From contig JAMOSM010000147.1 of assembly GCA_027063075.1 (NCBI GenBank), positions 1 to 5,755 of the forward strand: a DNA stretch of 5,755 nt. The letters are read 5' to 3'. Position 1 is the stretch's first letter; the number at the start of each line of letters is the position of its first letter. The position numbers and the translations under genes are program-made. The notes under the pieces were generated by a model, which was not told the DNA's origin, ran no database searches, and was given only the letters and a program-made list of their open reading frames with translations. The DNA comes from Nautiliaceae bacterium. GTDB taxonomy: Bacteria; Campylobacterota; Campylobacteria; Campylobacterales; Nautiliaceae. Below are positions 1-5,411 of this stretch, in pieces.

Positions 1-1
1 A

Positions 2-58
2 GGGCTTGTTCAGTCAGAAGAAATAACAAAAAAATTTGAAAAGCTTTTAAAATTATAA
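2..58 (+). CDS. C-terminal end of an unidentified plus-strand gene (partial)
   Basis: An open frame enters from the left edge and reads GLVQSEEITKKFEKLLKL before a TAA stop at 56-58. Only 18 residues are visible, so no family can be named; the tail looks like a charged amphipathic helix, as at the end of many soluble proteins. Support for it being real: the frame is open to the window edge, its codon choice (AAA, GAA, TTA) resembles the neighbouring genes, and it ends exactly where the convergent minus-strand gene ends, sharing the palindrome TTATAA so that each strand reads TAA there. A hairpin follows at once. A chance open frame of this length is possible in AT-rich DNA, hence moderate confidence. 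Confidence 0.5.
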   Translation, partial: GLVQSEEITKKFEKLLKL

Positions 59-63
59 AAGCT
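42..63. terminator. Bidirectional terminator-like hairpin between convergent genes
   Basis: Perfect 8-bp inverted repeat AGCTTTTA (42-49) and TAAAAGCT (56-63) with a 6-base loop that contains most of both stop codons. On the minus strand the stem is followed by TTTC, AAA and a run of seven T; on the plus strand by GTTTGTAATTTTT. Position at a convergent gene junction and T-rich sequence on both sides fit a bidirectional intrinsic terminator. The stem is AT-rich, with only two G-C pairs, so it is weak and could arise by chance. Confidence 0.4.
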
Positions 64-940
64 GTTTGTAATTTTTATAAATCGGCTCATCAACATAAAG
101 TCCGTTAATTGTAAAAGGTCCTTCATTTTCAAACCTATCAACTATCAATTTAGCAAACTTTTTATCTTCATCGAAAATTTTGTTAGCTATTTCAACTTGG
201 GCAGGTGTTATGCATCCAACTCCTTGCATTCCAAGTTTTTTTTGAAGTAAGCACCATTTTGTAAAGCCTTCAAGGTCTTTATACTGCTGATAGACAAAAC
301 CAATGGGGGTAATTTCTAAATATCTTGAAGTTAGGGAAAAGTCGCTTAGGATTTTATGAATTAGCGGATTTTCAAGTGTAATGATTGAATGAGGTAGTTT
401 TAGTTCGTTTAATAAATCATAAATTCCTATATAAAAGGTGGTAAGTTTTGGATGTTTAAGTTCGCAAATGTTAAAAAATGCTTTTTTTGTTTCAATGGAA
501 GCGTGAATTTCTTTATCTGTTTTTATAAATACATCATCAATATCTTCTATGCTTTTTACTTTTGGAATTCTAAATGCGTTAAAATTGAATCTATCTAAAA
601 ATTCAATCTCTTCAAATCCGCCTTCGTTAAGCGGATTTACTCTTATTACTATTTCTTTGTCAATATTTTCAATGTGTGAAAGAAAAATAGCAATCATTAT
701 TTTAGCTATCTCTTTTTTTTCTTTTGGCACTCCGTCTTCTAAATTCAAAATTATAATATCAGCTGGAATTTCGTCAATTTTGTTTAAATGTTTTACCTGA
801 TGTCCGCTTACCATTAATGCTGAACGTTTTTTTGTAGTTTTTAGGGCAAATTTTTTTGGCTCTTGTATTAAAGAGAGGGCTTTTTTGATATCGTTGTTTT
901 TTACTATTTTTTCTAAAAATAAGATATCTTTAAAAATCAT
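53..940 (-). CDS. Divergent CitE/HpcH-HpaI family lyase or thioesterase
   Basis: This 295-residue protein belongs by its motifs to the CitE-like branch of the HpcH/HpaI aldolase TIM-barrel superfamily, whose members cleave or hydrolyse citryl-, malyl- or related CoA thioesters with Mg2+. Visible landmarks: RSALMVSG at 39-46 (family RSxLxVPG), LEDGV at 67-71, RVNP at 100-103, the PK pair at 126-127, SIET with Glu150 and GIYDL with Asp175 (the two probable metal ligands), then a C-terminal GVGCITPAQ block at 240-248 where most relatives have GxxxIHPxQ. The His-to-Thr change there and a roughly 35-residue extension before the RS motif mark it as divergent. The start is ATG in an ATGA overlap with the upstream cytochrome gene, preceded by an AAAAGGAT ribosome binding site. 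No CitD, CitF or CitX gene is nearby, so a citrate lyase complex subunit is unlikely; a stand-alone acyl-CoA lyase or thioesterase is more plausible. Substrate unknown. Confidence 0.8.
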   Translation of the reverse strand: MIFKDILFLEKIVKNNDIKKALSLIQEPKKFALKTTKKRSALMVSGHQVKHLNKIDEIPADIIILNLEDGVPKEKKEIAKIMIAIFLSHIENIDKEIVIRVNPLNEGGFEEIEFLDRFNFNAFRIPKVKSIEDIDDVFIKTDKEIHASIETKKAFFNICELKHPKLTTFYIGIYDLLNELKLPHSIITLENPLIHKILSDFSLTSRYLEITPIGFVYQQYKDLEGFTKWCLLQKKLGMQGVGCITPAQVEIANKIFDEDKKFAKLIVDRFENEGPFTINGLYVDEPIYKNYKQLL

Positions 941-1308
941 TTTTTATCCTTTTGAGCTTGTAAATATAAATAAATGGCTTCAATTTCATTTTTTGTTAAA
1001 TAGTTGTATCTTGGCATTACTGAGAGCTTTTTATATTTCTTTTCAAGAAGTAATAGTCTTGATTTTAAAGTTTCATAAGAGATATTTTGAATGTTTGGAG
1101 ATTTTAAAATTTCTTTTATTTTTTTACCGTTTTTAATTGTATAATATTTGGCAATTATTTTTCCTTCTCCGTTTTCTCCGTGGCATTTTGCACAGCTTAT
1201 ACCTCTTGGATTGTGATATAACATTTTTCCGTATTCAAAATTTGTAATAAACCACTCTTGTGCAGATAGTATGGAGTTTAAAAGAGTAAAGTAAAGGAGT
1301 TTTTTCAT
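937..1308 (-). CDS. Small periplasmic monohaem c-type cytochrome
   Basis: A 123-residue protein with an N-terminal signal peptide (MKKLLYFTLLNSILSA, cleavage probably near residue 16), one haem-binding CAKCH motif at 39-43 and a likely axial methionine at Met98 (VMPRY). The final helix, YLTKNEIEAIYLYLQAQ, matches the C-terminal helix of class I cytochrome c, where it packs against the haem. It is expected to be exported by Sec, receive haem in the periplasm and shuttle electrons; its redox partner cannot be inferred. The start ATG has AGGA six bases upstream. Its TGA stop overlaps the ATG of the CitE-like gene, so the two are probably co-transcribed and translationally coupled, although one product is periplasmic and the other apparently cytoplasmic. 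The stretch between the CXXCH and the methionine is rich in lysine and may form a basic docking face. Confidence 0.85.
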   Translation of the reverse strand: MKKLLYFTLLNSILSAQEWFITNFEYGKMLYHNPRGISCAKCHGENGEGKIIAKYYTIKNGKKIKEILKSPNIQNISYETLKSRLLLLEKKYKKLSVMPRYNYLTKNEIEAIYLYLQAQKDKK

Positions 1309-1385
1309 AAACTGTCCTGTATTTAATTTTTTGAAAATGTTTTATATGTTAAAATTCTAAAATATTTTACCAAAAAGGAAAAATT
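1309..1385. promoter_or_regulatory. Divergent promoter region between the cytochrome c gene and folD
   Basis: This 77-base AT-rich gap serves genes leaving in both directions. For folD, an extended -10 element TGTTAAAAT lies at 1347-1355, predicting transcription start near 1362, followed by AAGGAA at 1375-1380, six bases before the ATG. For the cytochrome gene, TATAAA on the minus strand at 1346-1341 is the best -10 candidate and AGGA in ACAGGACAGTTT the ribosome binding site. No -35 box is evident for either, as is usual for Campylobacterota sigma-70 promoters. A perfect 12-base palindrome, TAAAATATTTTA, occupies 1358-1369, across the predicted folD transcription start. Promoter choice is tentative because the whole stretch is A/T. 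Confidence 0.45.
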
Positions 1386-2240
1386 ATGACAATTTTAGAT
1401 GGTAAGAAATTATCTCAAAAAATAAAAGAAAATTTAAAAGAAGAGGTAAAAGAGCTTAAACAAAAAGGTATAACTCCGGGTCTTGCAGTAATTTTAGTGG
1501 GAAATGATCCGGCAAGTCATACTTATGTAGGTATGAAAAGCAAAGCGTGTAAAGAGACTGGAATTTATAGTGTTGTACATGAATTTCCTGAAAGTATAAG
1601 CGAAAAAGAGCTTTTATCAACTATTGATATGATAAATGAAAATCCAAATATCCACGGACTTTTAATTCAGCTTCCTCTGCCAAAACATATAGATAGTACA
1701 AAAATTCTTGAAAGAGTTAATCCTAAAAAAGATGTCGATGGTTTTCATCCTTATAATATGGGAAGACTTGTTGAGGGTCTTGATACATTTGCACCTTGTA
1801 CTCCTCTTGGTGTAATGGAACTTTTTAAAGAGTATAATATTGATGTATATGGAAAAGATGTATGTGTTGTTGGGGCTAGCAATATTGTAGGAAAGCCTAT
1901 GTGGGCTTTGCTTGTAAATGAAATGGCTACGGTTGATATATGTCATATTGCAACAAGGGATTTAAAAGAGCATACAAAAAGGGCAGATATTGTAATTGTA
2001 GGGGTTGGAAAACCTAACTTAATTACTGAAGAGATGGTAAAAGAAGGAGTAATTGTTGTGGATATCGGTATTAACAAACTTCCTGATGGCAAACTTGTAG
2101 GGGATGTTGATTTTGAAAATGTTAGTAAAAAAGCTTCATATATAACTCCTGTTCCGGGAGGAGTTGGACCAATGACTATTGCAATGCTTTTAAAAAATAC
2201 AGTAAAAGCTGCAAGAAATTTTTTGAAAGAATCTAAATGA
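1386..2240 (+). CDS. folD: Bifunctional methylenetetrahydrofolate dehydrogenase / methenyltetrahydrofolate cyclohydrolase
   Basis: FolD interconverts 5,10-methylene-, 5,10-methenyl- and 10-formyl-tetrahydrofolate in the cytoplasm, using NADP+, supplying formyl groups for purines and initiator tRNA. The 284-residue length is typical. The N-terminal catalytic domain has the YVGMKSKACKETGI block with Tyr47 and catalytic Lys51, QLPLP at 95-99 and DVDGF at 116-120; PCTPLGVM at 137-144 joins the domains. The Rossmann part has the cofactor loop VVGASNIVGKP at 161-171, and the signature PVPGGVGPMT at 255-264 closes the active site. No key residue is missing. The ATG is supported by AAGGAA six bases upstream. 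It is first in an operon; its TGA overlaps the ATG of lepB (ATGA). A folD-lepB pairing is also known in other Campylobacterota such as Campylobacter. Confidence 0.97.
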   Translation: MTILDGKKLSQKIKENLKEEVKELKQKGITPGLAVILVGNDPASHTYVGMKSKACKETGIYSVVHEFPESISEKELLSTIDMINENPNIHGLLIQLPLPKHIDSTKILERVNPKKDVDGFHPYNMGRLVEGLDTFAPCTPLGVMELFKEYNIDVYGKDVCVVGASNIVGKPMWALLVNEMATVDICHIATRDLKEHTKRADIVIVGVGKPNLITEEMVKEGVIVVDIGINKLPDGKLVGDVDFENVSKKASYITPVPGGVGPMTIAMLLKNTVKAARNFLKESK

Positions 2241-3202
2241 AAGATAAATTAATAAAACTTTATCACTGGTCTAATACATGGACAGGTACTATTGTTATTG
2301 TTTTACTTGTTATATTTTTTTTAGCTCAGGCTTTTATAATTCCAAGTGGAAGTATGAAAAAGACTCTTCTTCCAGGTGATGCACTTTTTGCCAAGAAATT
2401 TGCTTATGGAGTGCCGATTCCTCATATTCCATGGATAGAAATTCCCGTTTTGCCTGATTTTAAAGGTAATGGGCATTTGATTGAAGGTCCTAGACCTAAA
2501 GGGGGAGATATAGTTATCTTCAGATTTCCCCTTGATATAAAAAAACATTTTGTAAAAAGATGTTTTGCAGGAAACGGGGATGAGGTTATTTATGATGATA
2601 AAGGATTTTGGCTGCATTTAAAAGAGGGGGATGAGTATATAAAAAAACATTTTAAAGGTTTTGTTATAGAAAAAAGACTTGGAAAACTTTTTGTTTTAAA
2701 CCCTTATATGAAAGAACATAAAGGAATTCAGTATATTAATCAGAATTTTACCTATTTCGGACTTAAGCAAAGAGCAAAACAGCTTATAGATTTTGCGGGT
2801 CTTAGTAATTATACAGGATTTGTACCTTATGATGAAATAAAAAAAATTATTTCAAATATACTTAATGCTTTTGCAATGCAGGGGATAGACGCTAAGCCTC
2901 AGGATGTAGATGTGGGAATGGGGGTTTATCTTGAAAATGGTGAAGTTAAATATTTTTATTCAAAGCTTAAAAAAGACCAGTTTTTAATGATTGGCGATAA
3001 CAGGGATGAGAGTTTTGATAGTAGATTTTGGGGACCTATTACGTATAAACTTGTGGTGGGAAAACCTTGGTTTATTTATATGAGCTGGGATAGTGATTTT
3101 ACTATAAGATGGAATAGGGTAGGTAAGACAATAGATGAAATAGAAGAAGAGCTAAGAGAAGGTAAAAGACCTTATATAACTGCCGGATGTGAGGAGAAAT
3201 AG
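2237..3202 (+). CDS. lepB: Signal peptidase I (leader peptidase)
   Basis: LepB is the inner-membrane serine protease that removes signal peptides from Sec and Tat exported proteins on the periplasmic side. The 321-residue protein has one clear membrane segment (about 17-36), then IPSGSM at 35-40 with nucleophile Ser39, GDIVIFRFP at 90-98, the general-base Lys107 in VKRCFAGNGD and the box E signature GDNRDESFDSRFWGPI at 253-268. The usual GLPGD after the lysine is AGNGD here. Between boxes D and E is a roughly 130-residue region (about 120-247) lacking recognisable catalytic motifs, the non-catalytic cap domain common in Gram-negative LepB. E. coli LepB has two membrane segments; only one is apparent here. 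There is no strong ribosome binding site, but the ATGA overlap with folD suggests coupling. Its TAG stop overlaps the GTG start of the next gene by one base. Confidence 0.96.
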   Translation: MKDKLIKLYHWSNTWTGTIVIVLLVIFFLAQAFIIPSGSMKKTLLPGDALFAKKFAYGVPIPHIPWIEIPVLPDFKGNGHLIEGPRPKGGDIVIFRFPLDIKKHFVKRCFAGNGDEVIYDDKGFWLHLKEGDEYIKKHFKGFVIEKRLGKLFVLNPYMKEHKGIQYINQNFTYFGLKQRAKQLIDFAGLSNYTGFVPYDEIKKIISNILNAFAMQGIDAKPQDVDVGMGVYLENGEVKYFYSKLKKDQFLMIGDNRDESFDSRFWGPITYKLVVGKPWFIYMSWDSDFTIRWNRVGKTIDEIEEELREGKRPYITAGCEEK

Positions 3203-3861
3203 TGGAATTTATTATTAAATACAGCGCAATGATTTTAGCATTTTTAATTGCTATTATCGGTCATGAAATAATGCACGGGCTTATTGCAAAGTATTATGGG
3301 GATGATACGGCTGCAAGAGAAGGCAGGCTTAGTATAAATCCGATAAAACATATTGACCCTTTTGGAAGTGTTGTTTTTCCTGTTTTACTTTATTTATCTC
3401 AAAAACTTGCAGGGGTTAGCGACCCTATTATTTTTGGATGGGCAAAACCTGTACCTGTAAATATTTTTAAGGTTGTTCAAAACGGGGGATATTTAGCTGC
3501 AGTTGTCGTAAGTCTTGCCGGGGTTACTTATAATTTTTTGTTAGCTTTAATTGCTTCAAGTATAATTGGATATTTTTATCCGCCTGAGAATTTATTTGGT
3601 GCTTTTATGTTTATGTTTTTATTTTATATGGTGATTGTGAATGTAATTTTAGCTGTATTTAACCTTATTCCTCTTCCTCCTCTTGATGGCGCTAATGCTC
3701 TTAAATATTTAGCACTTCATTTTAGGTGGGAGGGTATTGTTAGATTTTATAATAAAATAGAACCTTATGGAATGGTAATTTTGCTTATTATTCTTTTTAC
3801 CCCTCTTGGAGATTATATTTTTAAACCTGCTTACTATTTAATCGGTGTTCTTTTAAGCTAA
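3202..3861 (+). CDS. M50 family site-2-type intramembrane metalloprotease
   Basis: A 219-residue multi-spanning membrane protein of the M50/S2P zinc protease family. The catalytic zinc-binding HEIMH is at 21-25 inside the first hydrophobic segment; the family NPxxHxDPxGS block appears at 46-56; GWAKPVPVN at 79-87 is the usual substrate-side loop; FNLIPLPPLDGA at 153-164 supplies the third zinc ligand, Asp162. Hydrophobic segments lie near 5-25, 55-70, 98-125, 132-157 and 189-213. There is no PDZ domain, unlike RseP, so this is the small PDZ-less type whose substrates are mostly unknown. The conserved AGPxxN is AGVTYN (106-111), with Pro replaced by Val. The start is GTG at 3202, with GAGGAG upstream, overlapping the lepB stop. 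It ends the operon; the adjacent lepB makes a role in clearing signal-peptide remnants conceivable but unproven. Confidence 0.92.
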   Translation: MEFIIKYSAMILAFLIAIIGHEIMHGLIAKYYGDDTAAREGRLSINPIKHIDPFGSVVFPVLLYLSQKLAGVSDPIIFGWAKPVPVNIFKVVQNGGYLAAVVVSLAGVTYNFLLALIASSIIGYFYPPENLFGAFMFMFLFYMVIVNVILAVFNLIPLPPLDGANALKYLALHFRWEGIVRFYNKIEPYGMVILLIILFTPLGDYIFKPAYYLIGVLLS

Positions 3862-3895
3862 GGGGTTATTTTTTAAACCACCCCTTAACTTTTTC
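3859..3895. terminator. Terminator hairpin shared by the M50 protease gene and dnaJ
   Basis: An 8-bp perfect stem, TAAGGGGT (3859-3866) with ACCCCTTA (3880-3887), encloses a 13-base loop; on the plus strand it is followed by AACTTTTTCT, a standard intrinsic-terminator tail. The left arm begins with the TAA stop of the protease gene, while the loop and right arm encode the dnaJ stop and its last codons. On the minus strand the hairpin is followed only by GCTTAAAAG, so termination of dnaJ transcripts is probably less efficient than termination of the folD operon. Four G-C pairs make this the most convincing terminator in the window. Confidence 0.75.
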
Positions 3896-4948
3896 TATAG
3901 CCTCTTCTAAAAAGCTTTTATGTTCTTTAATCTCTCCTGTAAAACTTTCGTGTAGTTTTTCAAGCAGTTCTTTTTGTTCTGGAGTTAATTTTTTTGGATA
4001 AACTATATTAATAATTGCTATTAAATCACCTTTAAAACCGGTATTTGGGTCTGGCAGACCTTCACCTTTAAAGATTATTTTTGTTTTATCTTTTGTATTT
4101 GGTTTTATTTCTATCTCTTTTTCTCCGCTTAGAGTTGGAATTTTGATTTTATCTCCTAAAATTGCACTTGTAAAAAACAAAGGCACATCTACTATTAAAT
4201 TATTACCTTTTCTTTTAAAAATTTTTGAAGGTTTTACATTAAATATTAAATATAAATCACCTCTGCCCTGTGGATATTCGTTTCCTTTACCTGCAATTCT
4301 CATTCTCATCCCGCTATCAACCCCTGCGGGAATGTCAATATGTATTTTTTCTTTTTTTACAATAAATCCTTTTCCTTTACATTCACTGCATATTTTTTCA
4401 GTTATAAATCCTCTTCCTTCACATTGAGGACAGGTTTGGGATATTCTCATAAATCCGTTGCCGATGATAATACTTCCCCTTCCTTTGCAACTTGGACAGG
4501 TTTTTGTTTTTTCTGCTCCTGTGCCTTTACATTTTGGGCATAGCGAATAATACTCTATTTCAATCTCTTTAGAAACTCCATATGCCGCTTCTTCGAACTC
4601 TAAATTTACTTCGTAAGCTTTGTCTATATCATAAGGCATATTATATGAATGTTCTTTAAATCCGCCTCCGAATATTTCACTAAACATATCAAATATGTCG
4701 TTAAAATTAAAATCTGTTTTATATCCTCTGCCTTCAAGTCCTTCTTTTCCGTATCTGTCATAAATAGCTCTTTTTTCATCATCGCTTAATACCTGATAAG
4801 CTTCGTTTATAAGTTTAAATTTCTCTTCTGCTTCTTTGTCTCCTGGATTTTTGTCAGGATGATATTTCATAGCAAGACGTCTATAGGCTTTTTTTATTTC
4901 TGTTTTTGTAGCTGTGCGGCTTACACCTAAAATTTCATAATAATCCAT
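3866..4948 (-). CDS. dnaJ: Chaperone protein DnaJ (Hsp40, type I)
   Basis: DnaJ delivers unfolded clients to DnaK and stimulates its ATPase through the J domain. The 360-residue product has the whole type I layout: J domain at 1-68 with the HPD motif at 30-32, a short glycine/phenylalanine linker around 68-105 ([18 protein letters not shown], unusually poor in glycine), and a zinc domain with four CxxCxGxG repeats starting at Cys137, Cys151, Cys173 and Cys187. The substrate-binding beta domains flank and follow it to about 320, and a basic helical tail ends in KGWFKK. The four zinc repeats exclude CbpA-type relatives. The ATG is preceded by a near-perfect AGGAGG. dnaK, grpE and hrcA are not adjacent. 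The gene ends four bases from the convergent protease gene. Confidence 0.97.
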   Translation of the reverse strand: MDYYEILGVSRTATKTEIKKAYRRLAMKYHPDKNPGDKEAEEKFKLINEAYQVLSDDEKRAIYDRYGKEGLEGRGYKTDFNFNDIFDMFSEIFGGGFKEHSYNMPYDIDKAYEVNLEFEEAAYGVSKEIEIEYYSLCPKCKGTGAEKTKTCPSCKGRGSIIIGNGFMRISQTCPQCEGRGFITEKICSECKGKGFIVKKEKIHIDIPAGVDSGMRMRIAGKGNEYPQGRGDLYLIFNVKPSKIFKRKGNNLIVDVPLFFTSAILGDKIKIPTLSGEKEIEIKPNTKDKTKIIFKGEGLPDPNTGFKGDLIAIINIVYPKKLTPEQKELLEKLHESFTGEIKEHKSFLEEAIEKVKGWFKK

Positions 4949-4952
4949 CTCC

Positions 4953-4958
4953 CCTCCT
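4953..4958 (-). promoter_or_regulatory. Strong Shine-Dalgarno site of dnaJ
   Basis: On the minus strand the leader reads AGGAGGGGAG directly before ATG. AGGAGG at 4958-4953 is the longest anti-16S match in the window, four bases from the start codon, slightly close but with alternative registers (GGAGGG). It fixes the dnaJ start at 4948 and suggests high translation, in contrast to the weak sites inside the folD operon. Confidence 0.75.
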
Positions 4959-4971
4959 AAATTTTTGTGAA

Positions 4972-4980
4972 ATTATATCA
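4972..4980 (-). promoter_or_regulatory. Extended -10 promoter of dnaJ
   Basis: The minus strand reads TGATATAAT at 4980-4972, a perfect extended -10 (TGN plus TATAAT), placing transcription start near 4965 and a leader of about 17 bases. No -35 hexamer stands out upstream; the region is AT-rich with T tracts, the usual Campylobacterota sigma-70 pattern. No CIRCE-type long inverted repeat for HrcA was seen, so heat control at this promoter is not evident from sequence. Confidence 0.65.
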
Positions 4981-5047
4981 ATAAATAAGGTAAATATGTT
5001 TTTAGATACTTGTGAAGTACAATTTAAAAGAATAAAAACAGTGACAG

Positions 5048-5062
5048 ACTCTTAGTAAGAGT
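5048..5062. repeat. Short perfect inverted repeat after the rnpB 3' end
   Basis: ACTCTTAGTAAGAGT reads the same on both strands except for its central base. As RNA it could form a 6-bp stem with a 3-base loop. It starts seven bases beyond the predicted mature 3' end of RNase P RNA, so it may act in termination or as a processing guard for the precursor. In the rnpB direction it is followed by CTGTCACTG before a T run, so it is a poor standard terminator; in the plus direction TTTTG follows directly. Function uncertain. Confidence 0.4.
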
Positions 5063-5068
5063 TTTGAA

Positions 5069-5397
5069 AAAAGGCACATCTGTAAGCCGGGTTCTGTTTT
5101 TAGAGGCTATTTATCTAGGCGCACACCTTACGGTGCCGCTCAAGCGGAGGGTATAATGCAAGGCTTTACCATCCCTCCTTGCTGCGGGGTGGGTTTACCA
5201 GCTAGGTATATCGCTATACCCACTGGTGGGCTCTTACCCCACCGTTTCACCCTTGCCTGTGAGCCTAAGCTCCATCGGCGGTATGGTTTCTGTGGCACTT
5301 TCCCTCGCCTTACGGCGGCAGCCTGTTAGGCTGACCCCTGCCTTGCTGCAGCCCGGACTTTCCTCTGGTTTCCCAGCAGCCTCACGATGTGCCTTTT
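5069..5397 (-). ncRNA. rnpB: RNase P RNA, bacterial class A
   Basis: This is the catalytic RNA that, with the RnpA protein, trims 5' leaders from pre-tRNAs. On the minus strand the ends pair as helix P1: AAAAGGCACATC (5397-5386) with GATGTGCCTTTT (5080-5069). Conserved core blocks appear in the right order: GAGGAAAGTCCGGGCT near the 5' end, ACAGAAACC then ACCGCCGATGG, AAGGGTGAAA, GGTAAGAGCCCACC, GCAGCAAGG, GCCTAGATAAATAG and finally ACAGAACCCGGCTTA. Several hairpins have GNRA loops: CTGG-GAAA-CCAG, CGCC-GTAA-GGCG, GGTATA-GCGA-TATACC and CACC-GTAA-GGTG. A GGAGGG/CCCTCC stem (5178-5173 with 5151-5146) encloses GGTAAA at 5170-5165, a candidate for the loop that base-pairs with the tRNA CCA end. 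About 329 bases, somewhat shorter than the 377-base E. coli RNA. GC content is visibly higher than in the flanking genes, as expected for a structural RNA. It lies between the cupin gene and dnaJ, all on the minus strand. Confidence 0.97.
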
Positions 5398-5402
5398 ATG
5401 TA

Positions 5403-5411
5403 ATTATATCA
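5403..5411 (-). promoter_or_regulatory. Extended -10 promoter of rnpB overlapping the cupin stop codon
   Basis: The minus strand reads TGATATAAT at 5411-5403, identical to the dnaJ promoter core. TATAAT ends six bases before the predicted RNA 5' end at about 5397-5396, the right spacing for transcription start. The TGA at 5411-5409 is also the stop codon of the cupin gene, so the TG of the extended -10 is part of coding sequence. No -35 box is evident. Confidence 0.7.

Noticed and set aside
1662..1946. 94-codon minus-strand frame inside folD, and similar frames opposite lepB (2321-2617) and dnaJ (4143-4543)
   Set aside because: They are shadows of strongly conserved genes; no independent start signals or domain features.
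4996..5055. A 19-codon plus-strand reading frame (MFLDTCEVQFKRIKTVTDS) with AAGG upstream of its ATG and a hairpin after it
   Set aside because: A tiny frame of this size is expected by chance in AT-rich intergenic DNA, there is no convincing promoter on that strand, and it lies opposite the dnaJ/rnpB spacer. Conservation in relatives would revive it.
4949..5068. Possible CIRCE element for HrcA control upstream of dnaJ
   Set aside because: No TTAGCACTC-N9-GAGTGCTAA-like repeat is present. The only inverted repeat here, ACTCTTAGTAAGAGT, is too short and lies upstream of the dnaJ promoter.
5067..5072. Run of six T (minus strand) at the rnpB 3' end as a standard intrinsic terminator
   Set aside because: The bases before it are the 3' strand of P1, which pairs with the distant 5' end rather than with a local hairpin; part of the run belongs to P1 itself.
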